This document shows positions 7,848-13,863 of a DNA stretch of 15,873 nucleotides, one piece after another. The DNA is from Candidatus Shapirobacteria bacterium CG06_land_8_20_14_3_00_40_12. GTDB taxonomy: Bacteria; Patescibacteriota; Microgenomatia; UBA12405. Every line of letters starts with the position of its first letter. Position 1 is the stretch's first letter. The translations under genes and the position numbers were made by a program. Location: positions 759 to 16,631 of the forward strand of contig PEWA01000020.1 in the NCBI GenBank assembly GCA_002780135.1, read 5' to 3'. The notes under the pieces were generated by a model, which was given only the letters and a program-made list of their open reading frames with translations, had not been told where the DNA came from and ran no database searches.

Positions 7848-9053
7848 CTATATTATCCCTAAAATTACCGCTAATAGCCAACTATTTTGGGGTAGTGTTA
7901 GCCAATAATGATCCACCATGCCAGTCATTACTATTAACCCCAGTATCACCCAATTTTTCTTATTTTTTATTAACTTAGGATACTCAAGACACTTAACTAA
8001 CTTATATCCTATGGCCATTATTCCCAGCAATCCAATCTCCACCCAAGCCAAAAGAAATATATTATGTACCGGTTGCAGCCAAAAAAAACTATTGCCTATA
8101 GAAAACTTTGGTAGTTTGGCTACAAAATTCCCGGCTCCGATGCCCAAGAGGGGATTTTCTTTCACCATCTTTATTCCCACCACAAACAAAGTTTTTCTTT
8201 TATTCAGACTATCACTATCCCATCCTGCAAAAAAATCTCCTAAACGATAATTTGTTGACACCACCCCCAATATTATTGCCACCAACCCCGCCCCTACCAA
8301 TACTTTCCCAAAGATTTCTTTTACTTTCGGTTTTCTATTAAAAATAAAAAATTTTAAATTAAAAATTACAAATGTTATTCCCCATATCCACCTGCTCCCG
8401 CTCACCATTATTCCCAATATTGCCATCCAATAAACAATCCAGTAATTAATATTTCTTACTTTATTTTTCTGCCAATAAACCCAAACGATCAACAAAAAAC
8501 CTGCCAAACTATTCGGATGGGAAAAGCTACCATAAGCCCGCAGCAACCCCTCACCAAACATACTCATTTGAGCAATCCCGATACTGCTAAAACTAAACCT
8601 TCTCTCTCCAATCCAATACCAAATCCCTCCAATACTCCCGCCGTTTAATACCTGTGCCAACCCCAATAAACTCTCTGTAATCACCCAAATCGGAATAATG
8701 ATTTTTAAATACTCTTTTACTTTATAACTTTCTAACTTTATAAACTTTAAACTGACTATCCACTGGATTATTCTTACCCATCGGTATACTGCCACCCATC
8801 TGTTTCCAGCCACAATCACATTCACTCCTATCAACAACAAAAATATTAAGTTCTCAAAATTAACTAATTTTTTTAATTTAAATTTGTCATTCCCGCGCAG
8901 GCGGGAACCCATCCAAACTATCCAAAATATGTCTACTAGATACAGGGTAGGGGACAAATAATCCACCCTCATTCCTATTACCTGACTCCACTCCGGCCAA
9001 AAATGTCGTCCCAATTGCGTTGGTATTGCCAACAAAAACAAAAATAACCACAC
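7848..9053 (-). CDS. O-antigen ligase/polymerase-like membrane protein (Wzy_C family)
   Basis: The 401-residue protein has about ten membrane helices and the hallmarks of the O-antigen ligase/polymerase family: LPTQLG-like start (PTQLGRHFWP, 11-20), RAYGSFSHPNSLAGF (172-186), ENPLLGIGAGNF (299-310) and PVHNIFLLAWVEIGLLG (328-344). It probably polymerises or attaches a lipid-linked glycan at the outer face of the membrane. The frame opens with GTG at 9053, because TAA stands in frame 12 bases upstream. The best ribosome-binding site (AGGAAAGGAGG, 9087-9077) serves an ATG at 9069 that is one base out of frame; losing one G from the G5 run at 9055-9059 would join them. Loop residues 47-58 are encoded by a palindromic repeat, and a loop near 101-117 by an AT-rich tandem repeat. 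Start and N-terminus are uncertain. Confidence 0.85.
   Translation of the reverse strand: MWLFLFLLAIPTQLGRHFWPEWSQVIGMRVDYLSPTLYLVDIFWIVWMGSRLRGNDKFKLKKLVNFENLIFLLLIGVNVIVAGNRWVAVYRWVRIIQWIVSLKFIKLESYKVKEYLKIIIPIWVITESLLGLAQVLNGGSIGGIWYWIGERRFSFSSIGIAQMSMFGEGLLRAYGSFSHPNSLAGFLLIVWVYWQKNKVRNINYWIVYWMAILGIMVSGSRWIWGITFVIFNLKFFIFNRKPKVKEIFGKVLVGAGLVAIILGVVSTNYRLGDFFAGWDSDSLNKRKTLFVVGIKMVKENPLLGIGAGNFVAKLPKFSIGNSFFWLQPVHNIFLLAWVEIGLLGIMAIGYKLVKCLEYPKLIKNKKNWVILGLIVMTGMVDHYWLTLPQNSWLLAVILGII
8719..8752. repeat. Imperfect AT-rich tandem repeat inside the ligase gene
   Basis: On the plus strand the unit ACTTTATAA recurs with small changes four to five times. It encodes a Lys-rich cytoplasmic loop (SLKFIKLESYKVKEYLK, about residues 101-117) and stays in frame. 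Confidence 0.55.
8886..8914. repeat. Palindromic dispersed-type repeat (dRS3-like) translated in frame
   Basis: ATTCCC-GCGCAGGC-GGGAAC (8889-8908) is a near-perfect inverted repeat of the kind ATTCCCnnnnnnnnGGGAAT known as dRS3 in Neisseria; similar repeats are scattered in many other bacterial genomes. Here it lies within the ligase reading frame and is translated as GSRLRGND (residues 49-56), in the loop after the second membrane helix. Only one clear copy is in this window, so the dispersed nature is inferred from resemblance. Confidence 0.65.
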
Positions 9054-9076
9054 GCCCCCATCTTAGCATAAGTGAA

Positions 9077-9119
9077 AACCTCCTTTCCTCAAAGGGGTGT
9101 CACGCAGTGACGGGGGATT
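9077..9119. repeat. Double-hairpin repeat at the jag/ligase junction
   Basis: Two adjacent inverted repeats are visible: CCTTT-CCTC-AAAGG (9082-9095) and GTCAC-GCA-GTGAC (9099-9111), followed by a G5 run. The jag stop codon (9102-9100) is inside the second stem, so the last jag residues (KSPVTA) come from this element. The purine-rich arm also supplies the AGGAAAGGAGG that looks like a ribosome-binding site for the ligase. It resembles short intergenic palindromic repeats. No U-run follows on the minus strand, so it is not a typical terminator. Confidence 0.5.
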
Positions 9120-9582
9120 TTAGCTTTATCACAATATGCCTCATCTCTCCCTCACCCTCCGATTCGCTCACTACTCCTTCAATGTCCTGTATCGCCATGT
9201 GGCACAATCTTCTTTCATATGAACTCATACTGGTCATTGATACTTCCTTACCGGTATCCAATACTTTTTGGGACAATTCCTTAACCATCGTCTGCAATCT
9301 GGTTTTCTGCTCATCCCGATAGTTATTTATATCCAAAAGCACCCTCACCCATTCTCCTAACCGCACCCGAACAATCAGCGATAATACCAATTGCAATGCT
9401 GCCATATTTCTCCCTCTCATTCCTATCAGTCCGCCGGGGTTTTTCACCGTCAAACTGACTAATACTTGGGGTTCCTCACCATCAATGTCTTCCACAAAAG
9501 CGTTGTCTACTTCTTGATTTAATTTTTCCAGAAGCTCGCAGGTACACTCCAAAATCGTTTTATTTCTTTCTTTGTTATCCAT
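9100..9582 (-). CDS. jag: KH-R3H RNA-binding protein Jag/KhpB
   Basis: Jag (KhpB/EloR) is a small RNA-binding protein usually encoded next to yidC and implicated in cell elongation and division control in Firmicutes. The 160-residue product has a KH domain with the GxxG loop GMRG (54-57) in GGLIGMRGRNMAALQ, and an R3H domain with R124-x3-H128. The N-terminal Jag_N domain found in longer homologues is absent. The ATG at 9582 overlaps the yidC stop by eight bases, which fits translational coupling. The final residues KSPVTA are encoded by a hairpin repeat and are probably a recent replacement of the native C-terminus. Confidence 0.93.
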   Translation of the reverse strand: MDNKERNKTILECTCELLEKLNQEVDNAFVEDIDGEEPQVLVSLTVKNPGGLIGMRGRNMAALQLVLSLIVRVRLGEWVRVLLDINNYRDEQKTRLQTMVKELSQKVLDTGKEVSMTSMSSYERRLCHMAIQDIEGVVSESEGEGEMRHIVIKLKSPVTA

Positions 9583-10345
9583 TTTTTAGGGCTAATACTT
9601 GTTGCCCCAACATCACCAGGCTATTTACAAACCAGTAAAGTAGCATTCCGATTGAAAAACTCCAACCAATAAACACCGTCATAATCGGCATCATATACAT
9701 CGACTGCGTTCTCATCATACCCATCATGTCGTCTTCTTTATCTTTTGTCTCCTTCACTACTATCTTGTCTGTTTTTGGGCTAGGCATCATCAATTTACTA
9801 CTAAAATACTGTAAAACCGCCGACCCCAATAATAATACCAGAGGTACTATCATTGCCAAACTCATTCCTTTCTCAAATATTTTAGCCGGGGTCAACACTA
9901 AATTTACCCCCATAAAATCACTGTCAAATTTAAAACTTTCATTAATTTGAAAAGTCGGTATTAGTTGGCGGTTGATCTCCTCCATTTTTCCTTTCCCTTC
10001 GGCGAATAAAGTCACCATATTAAAAGCCGAGAAAAATATTAACAGTACTGCCACCTGTAAAATGTTTGGCAGACATCCCGACAGGGGATTTACTCCTTCA
10101 CTTTTATACATCTGCATTTGGGCCTTGGCCAACCCTTCCTTATCTTTACCAAATTGCTCCTGAAGTTTTTTTAATCTTGGTTGCAACGTCCCCATCTTTT
10201 TGGCCGACTTTAAACTTGGCCACAGAAGCGGCAATAAAATTATTCTGATTAACACCGTCACCACCACCACCGACCACCCCAAATTACCCAGAAGGTAATA
10301 AAACCCAAACAAGGCGCTGACAAATGGAGCCACAAAAATATTCAT
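9575..10345 (-). CDS. yidC: Membrane protein insertase YidC/Oxa1
   Basis: YidC inserts and folds inner-membrane proteins, alone or with the Sec translocon. The 256-residue form has five hydrophobic segments and no large periplasmic domain, as in Gram-positive and CPR YidC. The conserved arginine of the hydrophilic groove is Arg34 in VLIRIILLPL, and the cytoplasmic hairpin is followed by the family signature YKSEGVNPLSGCLPNILQ (residues about 81-98). No lipobox cysteine is present at the N-terminus. The C-terminal helices (YMMPIMTVFIGWSFSIGMLLYWF) fit the family. The gene starts with ATG eight bases after the yidD stop and overlaps jag at its end. Confidence 0.95.
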   Translation of the reverse strand: MNIFVAPFVSALFGFYYLLGNLGWSVVVVTVLIRIILLPLLWPSLKSAKKMGTLQPRLKKLQEQFGKDKEGLAKAQMQMYKSEGVNPLSGCLPNILQVAVLLIFFSAFNMVTLFAEGKGKMEEINRQLIPTFQINESFKFDSDFMGVNLVLTPAKIFEKGMSLAMIVPLVLLLGSAVLQYFSSKLMMPSPKTDKIVVKETKDKEDDMMGMMRTQSMYMMPIMTVFIGWSFSIGMLLYWFVNSLVMLGQQVLALKNG

Positions 10346-10353
10346 AAGACTTG

Positions 10354-10557
10354 CTATTTTACCAGATCAACCCCGCCTTTACTCCACGGATTACACTTAA
10401 CCACCCTTTTAGTTCCCAACCACAGCCCTTTTATCACTCCGTATTTTTCCACCGCCAAATACACATATTCACTGCAGCTTGGGCTAAAACGGCAGTTATA
10501 ACCCTTCGATATATGCCTTTTATAAAAAAGAAGCAATTTCATCACCAATTTTTTCAC
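10354..10557 (-). CDS. yidD: Membrane protein insertion efficiency factor YidD
   Basis: YidD is a small basic amphipathic protein that assists YidC-dependent insertion. The 67-residue product keeps the whole signature: CRFSPSCSEY (22-31), KYGVIKGLWLG (38-48), KRVVKCNPW (50-58) and GGVD (61-64), with cysteines 22, 28 and 55. The GTG start at 10557 lies inside the 3' end of rnpA (38-base overlap) and has AGGAG about five bases upstream. An ATG at 10542 would give a 62-residue alternative. The product ends right after GGVDLVK with no extended tail. Confidence 0.93.
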   Translation of the reverse strand: MKKLVMKLLLFYKRHISKGYNCRFSPSCSEYVYLAVEKYGVIKGLWLGTKRVVKCNPWSKGGVDLVK

Positions 10558-10786
10558 TGTCTCTCCTTACATAAACTACCAATCTAATATTTTTTTCTTT
10601 TAACAAAATTCGCAAACTCTCTTTTATTTTTCTCCTAATTCGGTTACGTCGTGTTGCTAATTTTACAATTTTTTTTGAAATCATTACCACCAGTGCCGGA
10701 CTACCTTCCTTAAATCTTGCCCACCAATCATCTCCTTCAATTTTTTTACCGCCAGTTATTACTTCTGAAATTTCTTTTTTTAGCAC
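10520..10786 (-). CDS. rnpA: Ribonuclease P protein component
   Basis: RnpA assists RNase P RNA in trimming the 5' leader of pre-tRNAs. The 88-residue product has the conserved basic RNR helix: KLATRRNRIRRKIKESLR (42-59). It is short for the family (usually about 110-120 residues): the N-terminal part with the usual aromatic helix is reduced, which is common in small genomes. The GTG start at 10786 shares its G with the rpmH stop codon TAG, so translation is likely coupled. Its end overlaps yidD by 38 bases. Confidence 0.92.
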   Translation of the reverse strand: MLKKEISEVITGGKKIEGDDWWARFKEGSPALVVMISKKIVKLATRRNRIRRKIKESLRILLKEKNIRLVVYVRRDSEKIGDEIASFL

Positions 10787-10938
10787 TAGTATTTACTGGA
10801 AACCGTTAGCTTTTTTCGACCTTTTCTTCTCCGTCTTTTAATCGTTTTTCGGCCCTTTGCTGTCGACATTCTTTTTAAAAACCCATGCACCCTGGCTCTC
10901 TTTTTCTTTTTTGGTTGATATGTTCCTTTTTGTTTCAT
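10786..10938 (-). CDS. rpmH: 50S ribosomal protein L34
   Basis: The 50-residue basic protein (ATG at 10938, TAG at 10788-10786) is a clear bL34: [16 protein letters not shown] (residues 5-20), [20 protein letters not shown] (21-40) and RKKLTVS (41-47). Two Lys-Gly residues precede the usual TYQP start and the C-terminus has a short SKY tail. It heads the rpmH-rnpA-yidD-yidC-jag run and faces dnaA, the ancestral bacterial order. Its stop codon overlaps the rnpA start by one base. An extended -10 box ends six bases before the ATG, so the mRNA is predicted to be leaderless. Confidence 0.96.
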   Translation of the reverse strand: MKQKGTYQPKKKKRARVHGFLKRMSTAKGRKTIKRRRRKGRKKLTVSSKY

Positions 10939-10944
10939 GTTTCC

Positions 10945-10953
10945 ATTTTATCA
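10945..10953 (-). promoter_or_regulatory. Extended -10 promoter of rpmH
   Basis: TGATAAAAT on the minus strand (10953-10945) is an extended -10 box. GGAAAC, six bases, separates it from the rpmH ATG, so the start of transcription should fall at the start codon. No clear -35 box is seen. Confidence 0.6.
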
Positions 10954-10984
10954 TGCTCTTAATAAAAATTGATATCTTCCCAAT

Positions 10985-11016
10985 TGTGGAAAACTACTTT
11001 ATTATGATGTGGATAT
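10985..11016. promoter_or_regulatory. Two DnaA-box-like sites upstream of dnaA
   Basis: TGTGGAAAA (10985-10993) and TGTGGATAT (11008-11016) are each one base from TGTGGATAA, the complement of the DnaA box TTATCCACA. They lie between the rpmH promoter and dnaA. They may autoregulate dnaA or form the upstream half of a bipartite origin. I could not identify a convincing dnaA promoter in 10939-11061; no ribosome-binding site precedes the dnaA ATG. Confidence 0.5.
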
Positions 11017-11061
11017 CTCTCCCCGGAATCCTCCTGCCTTTATTATTTTATTCCTATTTTA

Positions 11062-12411
11062 ATGGATTTAATTCAACTTTGGAAAAAAGTACAGGAAGAA
11101 CTCAAAATTGATCTTTCTACTGGAGTCTATAAAGTTTATATTGAACCTACCCGTCTTTTAAGTTTGGAAAACCATACTGCCACTATTGGTTGCAACTATT
11201 CCACCATCGCCGACAAAAATAAAAAGGACTATTATCAACATTTCAAAACTGCTCTCGACCGCCACACCCAAGCCCAAAACACTTTAGTATTTGAGGTCAA
11301 AACTACTACCTCCGACTCCGCTGTCGACTCTACCCCTCTCTTTTCCTATCAAAAAAACTCTTCACCCACTCTTTCTGCTCTTCGTTCCGGCCTTCACCCC
11401 AAATATACCTTCGACCATTTAGTTGTTGGCAACAGTAATAATTTTGCCTATGCCGCCGCCCAGGGTATTGTCAAGAATCCCGGTCTTTCTTACAATCCCT
11501 TTTATATTTGGGGAGGAGTAGGGGTCGGCAAAACCCATCTAATGCAGGCCATCGGCCATGAACTTCTCAAAAACAATCCTGATTTGAAAGTCCGCTATTT
11601 CCCCGCTGAAACTTTCGGCAATGAACTTATCTCTTCTTTAAAATCCAAAAATATTTCTTCCTTTAAGGATAAATATCGCTCTCTTGATTGTATTTTAGTT
11701 GACGATATTCAATTTATTGCCGGCAAAGATTACACTCAGGAGGAATTCTTTCATACCTTCAACGCTCTCCATATGACCGGCAAACAAGTAGTTCTCACTT
11801 CCGACCGTCGCCCCGACGAAATCAAAGGTTTAGAAGATCGTCTCATTTCCCGTTTTATGGGTGGTCTTACTGTCGATATTCAAGCTCCCGACTATGAAAT
11901 GCGTTCTGCTATTATCCAGCAAAAGGCTGCCGAAAAGGGGATTATTATTGATTCCGACGCTACTGCTTATCTGGCCGACAAACTTCTTAGCAACACCCGT
12001 GACATCGAAGGCAAGGTTCAAGAGGTTGCTGTTAAGGCTTTATCTCAGCATCTCTCTGTGGTTGGTCTCAATTTTATTGAAACTATGTTTTCCCGGTCTT
12101 CCCAAAACGGTACTCAAATTTCTACCGACAAGTTAAATCCCCGTCATCTCATTTCCATCTGTGCTCATCATTTTGACTTAAAAACAACTGATCTTTGCGG
12201 TTCTTCCCGTCAAAAAGATTTAGTTACCGCCCGCCACATTACCGCCTATCTTCTCTTAACCGAATCCAAGCTTCCCCTTGAGGAAGTTGGCCGGCTTCTT
12301 GGTGGCCGTGACCATACCAGTATCATGCACGCCCGCGACAAGGTAACCAAAGATTTCAACACCAATCCCCAAACCCGCTCACTTATCAACCGGATTATCG
12401 ACTCCCTCTGA
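11062..12411 (+). CDS. dnaA: Chromosomal replication initiator protein DnaA
   Basis: DnaA binds DnaA boxes, forms an ATP-dependent filament and opens the origin. The 449-residue protein is complete: domain I about 1-80, a short linker, the AAA+ domain beginning near FDHLVVGNSNNFAYAAA (117-133) with Walker A GVGVGKT (152-158), Walker B ILVDDIQF (211-218), TSDRRP (246-251) and the arginine finger region RLISRF (260-265), then domain IV with the DNA-binding signature GGRDHTSIMHARDKV (414-428). The linker domain II is short. The coding strand prefers C- and T-ending codons and is richer in C than G, unlike the purine-rich genes on the minus strand. No Shine-Dalgarno sequence precedes the ATG. Confidence 0.98.
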   Translation: MDLIQLWKKVQEELKIDLSTGVYKVYIEPTRLLSLENHTATIGCNYSTIADKNKKDYYQHFKTALDRHTQAQNTLVFEVKTTTSDSAVDSTPLFSYQKNSSPTLSALRSGLHPKYTFDHLVVGNSNNFAYAAAQGIVKNPGLSYNPFYIWGGVGVGKTHLMQAIGHELLKNNPDLKVRYFPAETFGNELISSLKSKNISSFKDKYRSLDCILVDDIQFIAGKDYTQEEFFHTFNALHMTGKQVVLTSDRRPDEIKGLEDRLISRFMGGLTVDIQAPDYEMRSAIIQQKAAEKGIIIDSDATAYLADKLLSNTRDIEGKVQEVAVKALSQHLSVVGLNFIETMFSRSSQNGTQISTDKLNPRHLISICAHHFDLKTTDLCGSSRQKDLVTARHITAYLLLTESKLPLEEVGRLLGGRDHTSIMHARDKVTKDFNTNPQTRSLINRIIDSL

Positions 12412-12737
12412 TCTCAGTTTCACTTTTCCACTTTTTGTCTCCACTTATCCACCAACTTATCCACAAATAATTTCCTCTTTTCCCACCGAACCTTTACCAA
12501 ACCTTAAATCAATTTATAAGACATAAATCAGTCTCTTTTCGTTATTTACCGTTTATTTCATCTTATTAACACCTACTTTGTTCTAAAATTATTCTTAATA
12601 CTCACTTTTCCACCCTCTCTACTAACATTACTACTGTTTAATAACTTAACTTTTTATCTATCTATTATCACCGCACTTTCTTTTCATTTACCCTTTCCCT
12701 AATTTACCCACCCCCCATACCTTGCTAGTATAAATAA
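12412..12737 (+). other. oriC: Probable replication origin (oriC) between dnaA and dnaN
   Basis: This 326-bp gap contains no gene. Four DnaA-box-like 9-mers lie in the same orientation: TTTTCCACT (12424-12432), TTATCCACC (12445-12453), TTATCCACA (12457-12465, perfect consensus) and TTTTCCACC (12606-12614). Two of them share the 11-mer CACTTTTCCAC. AT-rich sequence with no GC clusters fills about 12500-12600 and could unwind. The plus strand is strikingly poor in G. Position between dnaA and dnaN is a common oriC site. No terminator hairpin for dnaA is evident. Confidence 0.7.
12703..12731 (+). promoter_or_regulatory. Promoter of dnaN, leaderless type
   Basis: TTTACC (12703-12708), a 17-base spacer and TAGTAT (12726-12731) form a promoter; the spacer ends TGC, giving an extended -10. 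AAATAA, six bases, then leads to the ATG at 12738. No ribosome-binding site is present, so a leaderless transcript is predicted. dnaN thus has its own promoter apart from dnaA. Confidence 0.65.
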
Positions 12738-13862
12738 ATGAAGTTCTCGCTTTTAGAAGAAAACCTTAACCCTGCTCTGACTCACGTTTCCCGTTTCGTT
12801 TCCGCCAAAGCTCAACTTCCAATTCTTAATCATATTCTTTTTTCTACTGATTCCGGACGCCTTAAACTATCAGCCACTAATTTGGAAATGGGTATCAATT
12901 TTTGGGTTGGAGCCAAGATTGAAACCGAAGGTTCTCTTTGTCTTCCCGCCAAGGATATTACTGAATTTGTCTCCTACCTTCCTACCGGTAAGATCGATTT
13001 TAATTTGAGTGACAAAGAACTTCTTAGTGTCAAATCCGCCAAAGCTACTTCTACTTTTACCACCTTACCTCCTTCTGATTTTCCGGTCATTCCTTCACTT
13101 GATTCCAAAACCGCTTTTGATTTTGATCTTCCCGTTTTAGATCAGAGCGTTTCTCAGGTAGCTTTTTCCGCCGCCACTGATGATACTCGCCCGGTTCTTA
13201 CTTCAGTTCTTTGCCGTTTTTCTGCCACTTCTCTTACCTTAGTAGCCACTGATGGTTTTCGTCTTTCAGTTAAAGATATTAAATTAGTTAATCCGGTTGA
13301 ATTATCAACAGGAAACAATGAGATCACTCTCTTAATTCCTGCTAAAAGTTTAATGGAAGTATTAAAACTTTCTGCTTCCTCTCCCAAGATTAAAATTGGA
13401 CTCACTCTTGATCGTCATCAGGTCGTATTTGTTCTTGAAGATTTAGAGCTGGTTTCCCGTCTCATTGAGGGTGATTATCCTAATTACGAGCGAATTATCC
13501 CCGAATCTTCCCTCACTAAAATATTTGTCAATAAAAACGAACTGGCTCAGGCCATTCGTTTAGCTTCCGTTTTTGCCCGCCAATCGGCCAATATTGTCCG
13601 TTTCTCTGTTAAAAAAACATCACTTGAACTTTCCGCCAATGCTCCCCAAATCGGCCAAAACCAAATTTCCCTTGACGCTAGAATCGAAGGTGGCCCTCTT
13701 GATATTGCTTTCAACTACAAATTTATTTCCGATTTTTTAGCCGTTACTAAAGGTGATGAAATTGTTATTGAATTAAATGAGCCCCTCACCCCCGGTGCCT
13801 TTCGCGACCAATCCGACCCCCACTTTCTTCACATAATTATGCCTGTCCGTCTCCAGGATTAA
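12738..13862 (+). CDS. dnaN: DNA polymerase III beta subunit (sliding clamp)
   Basis: The beta clamp encircles DNA and tethers polymerase and repair enzymes. The 374-residue product has the length and repeats of the three-domain clamp. Conserved elements are DDTRPVLTSVL (148-158), ATDGFRLS (170-177, the counterpart of the ATDSHRL segment lining the protein-binding pocket) and the C-terminal MPVRL (368-372), which contributes to the same pocket. The ATG is fixed by the promoter six bases upstream. The next gene begins one base after the TAA, so both are probably on one transcript. Codon use is C/T-rich as in dnaA. Confidence 0.97.
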   Translation: MKFSLLEENLNPALTHVSRFVSAKAQLPILNHILFSTDSGRLKLSATNLEMGINFWVGAKIETEGSLCLPAKDITEFVSYLPTGKIDFNLSDKELLSVKSAKATSTFTTLPPSDFPVIPSLDSKTAFDFDLPVLDQSVSQVAFSAATDDTRPVLTSVLCRFSATSLTLVATDGFRLSVKDIKLVNPVELSTGNNEITLLIPAKSLMEVLKLSASSPKIKIGLTLDRHQVVFVLEDLELVSRLIEGDYPNYERIIPESSLTKIFVNKNELAQAIRLASVFARQSANIVRFSVKKTSLELSANAPQIGQNQISLDARIEGGPLDIAFNYKFISDFLAVTKGDEIVIELNEPLTPGAFRDQSDPHFLHIIMPVRLQD

Positions 13863-13863
13863 A

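Noticed and set aside
8887..9069. 60-codon frame with a strong ribosome-binding site at the ligase start
   Set aside because: Not accepted as a separate gene: after the first codons it is a shadow of the ligase frame. Kept only as evidence for a shifted start.
9082..9111. Hairpins after jag as an intrinsic terminator
   Set aside because: No U-run follows the stems on the minus strand, and the stems overlap coding sequence; a palindromic repeat fits better.
10857..11111. 84-codon plus-strand frame with hydrophobic content across the rpmH/dnaA gap
   Set aside because: Antisense to rpmH and runs into the dnaA start in another frame; the region is better explained by rpmH, promoters and DnaA boxes.
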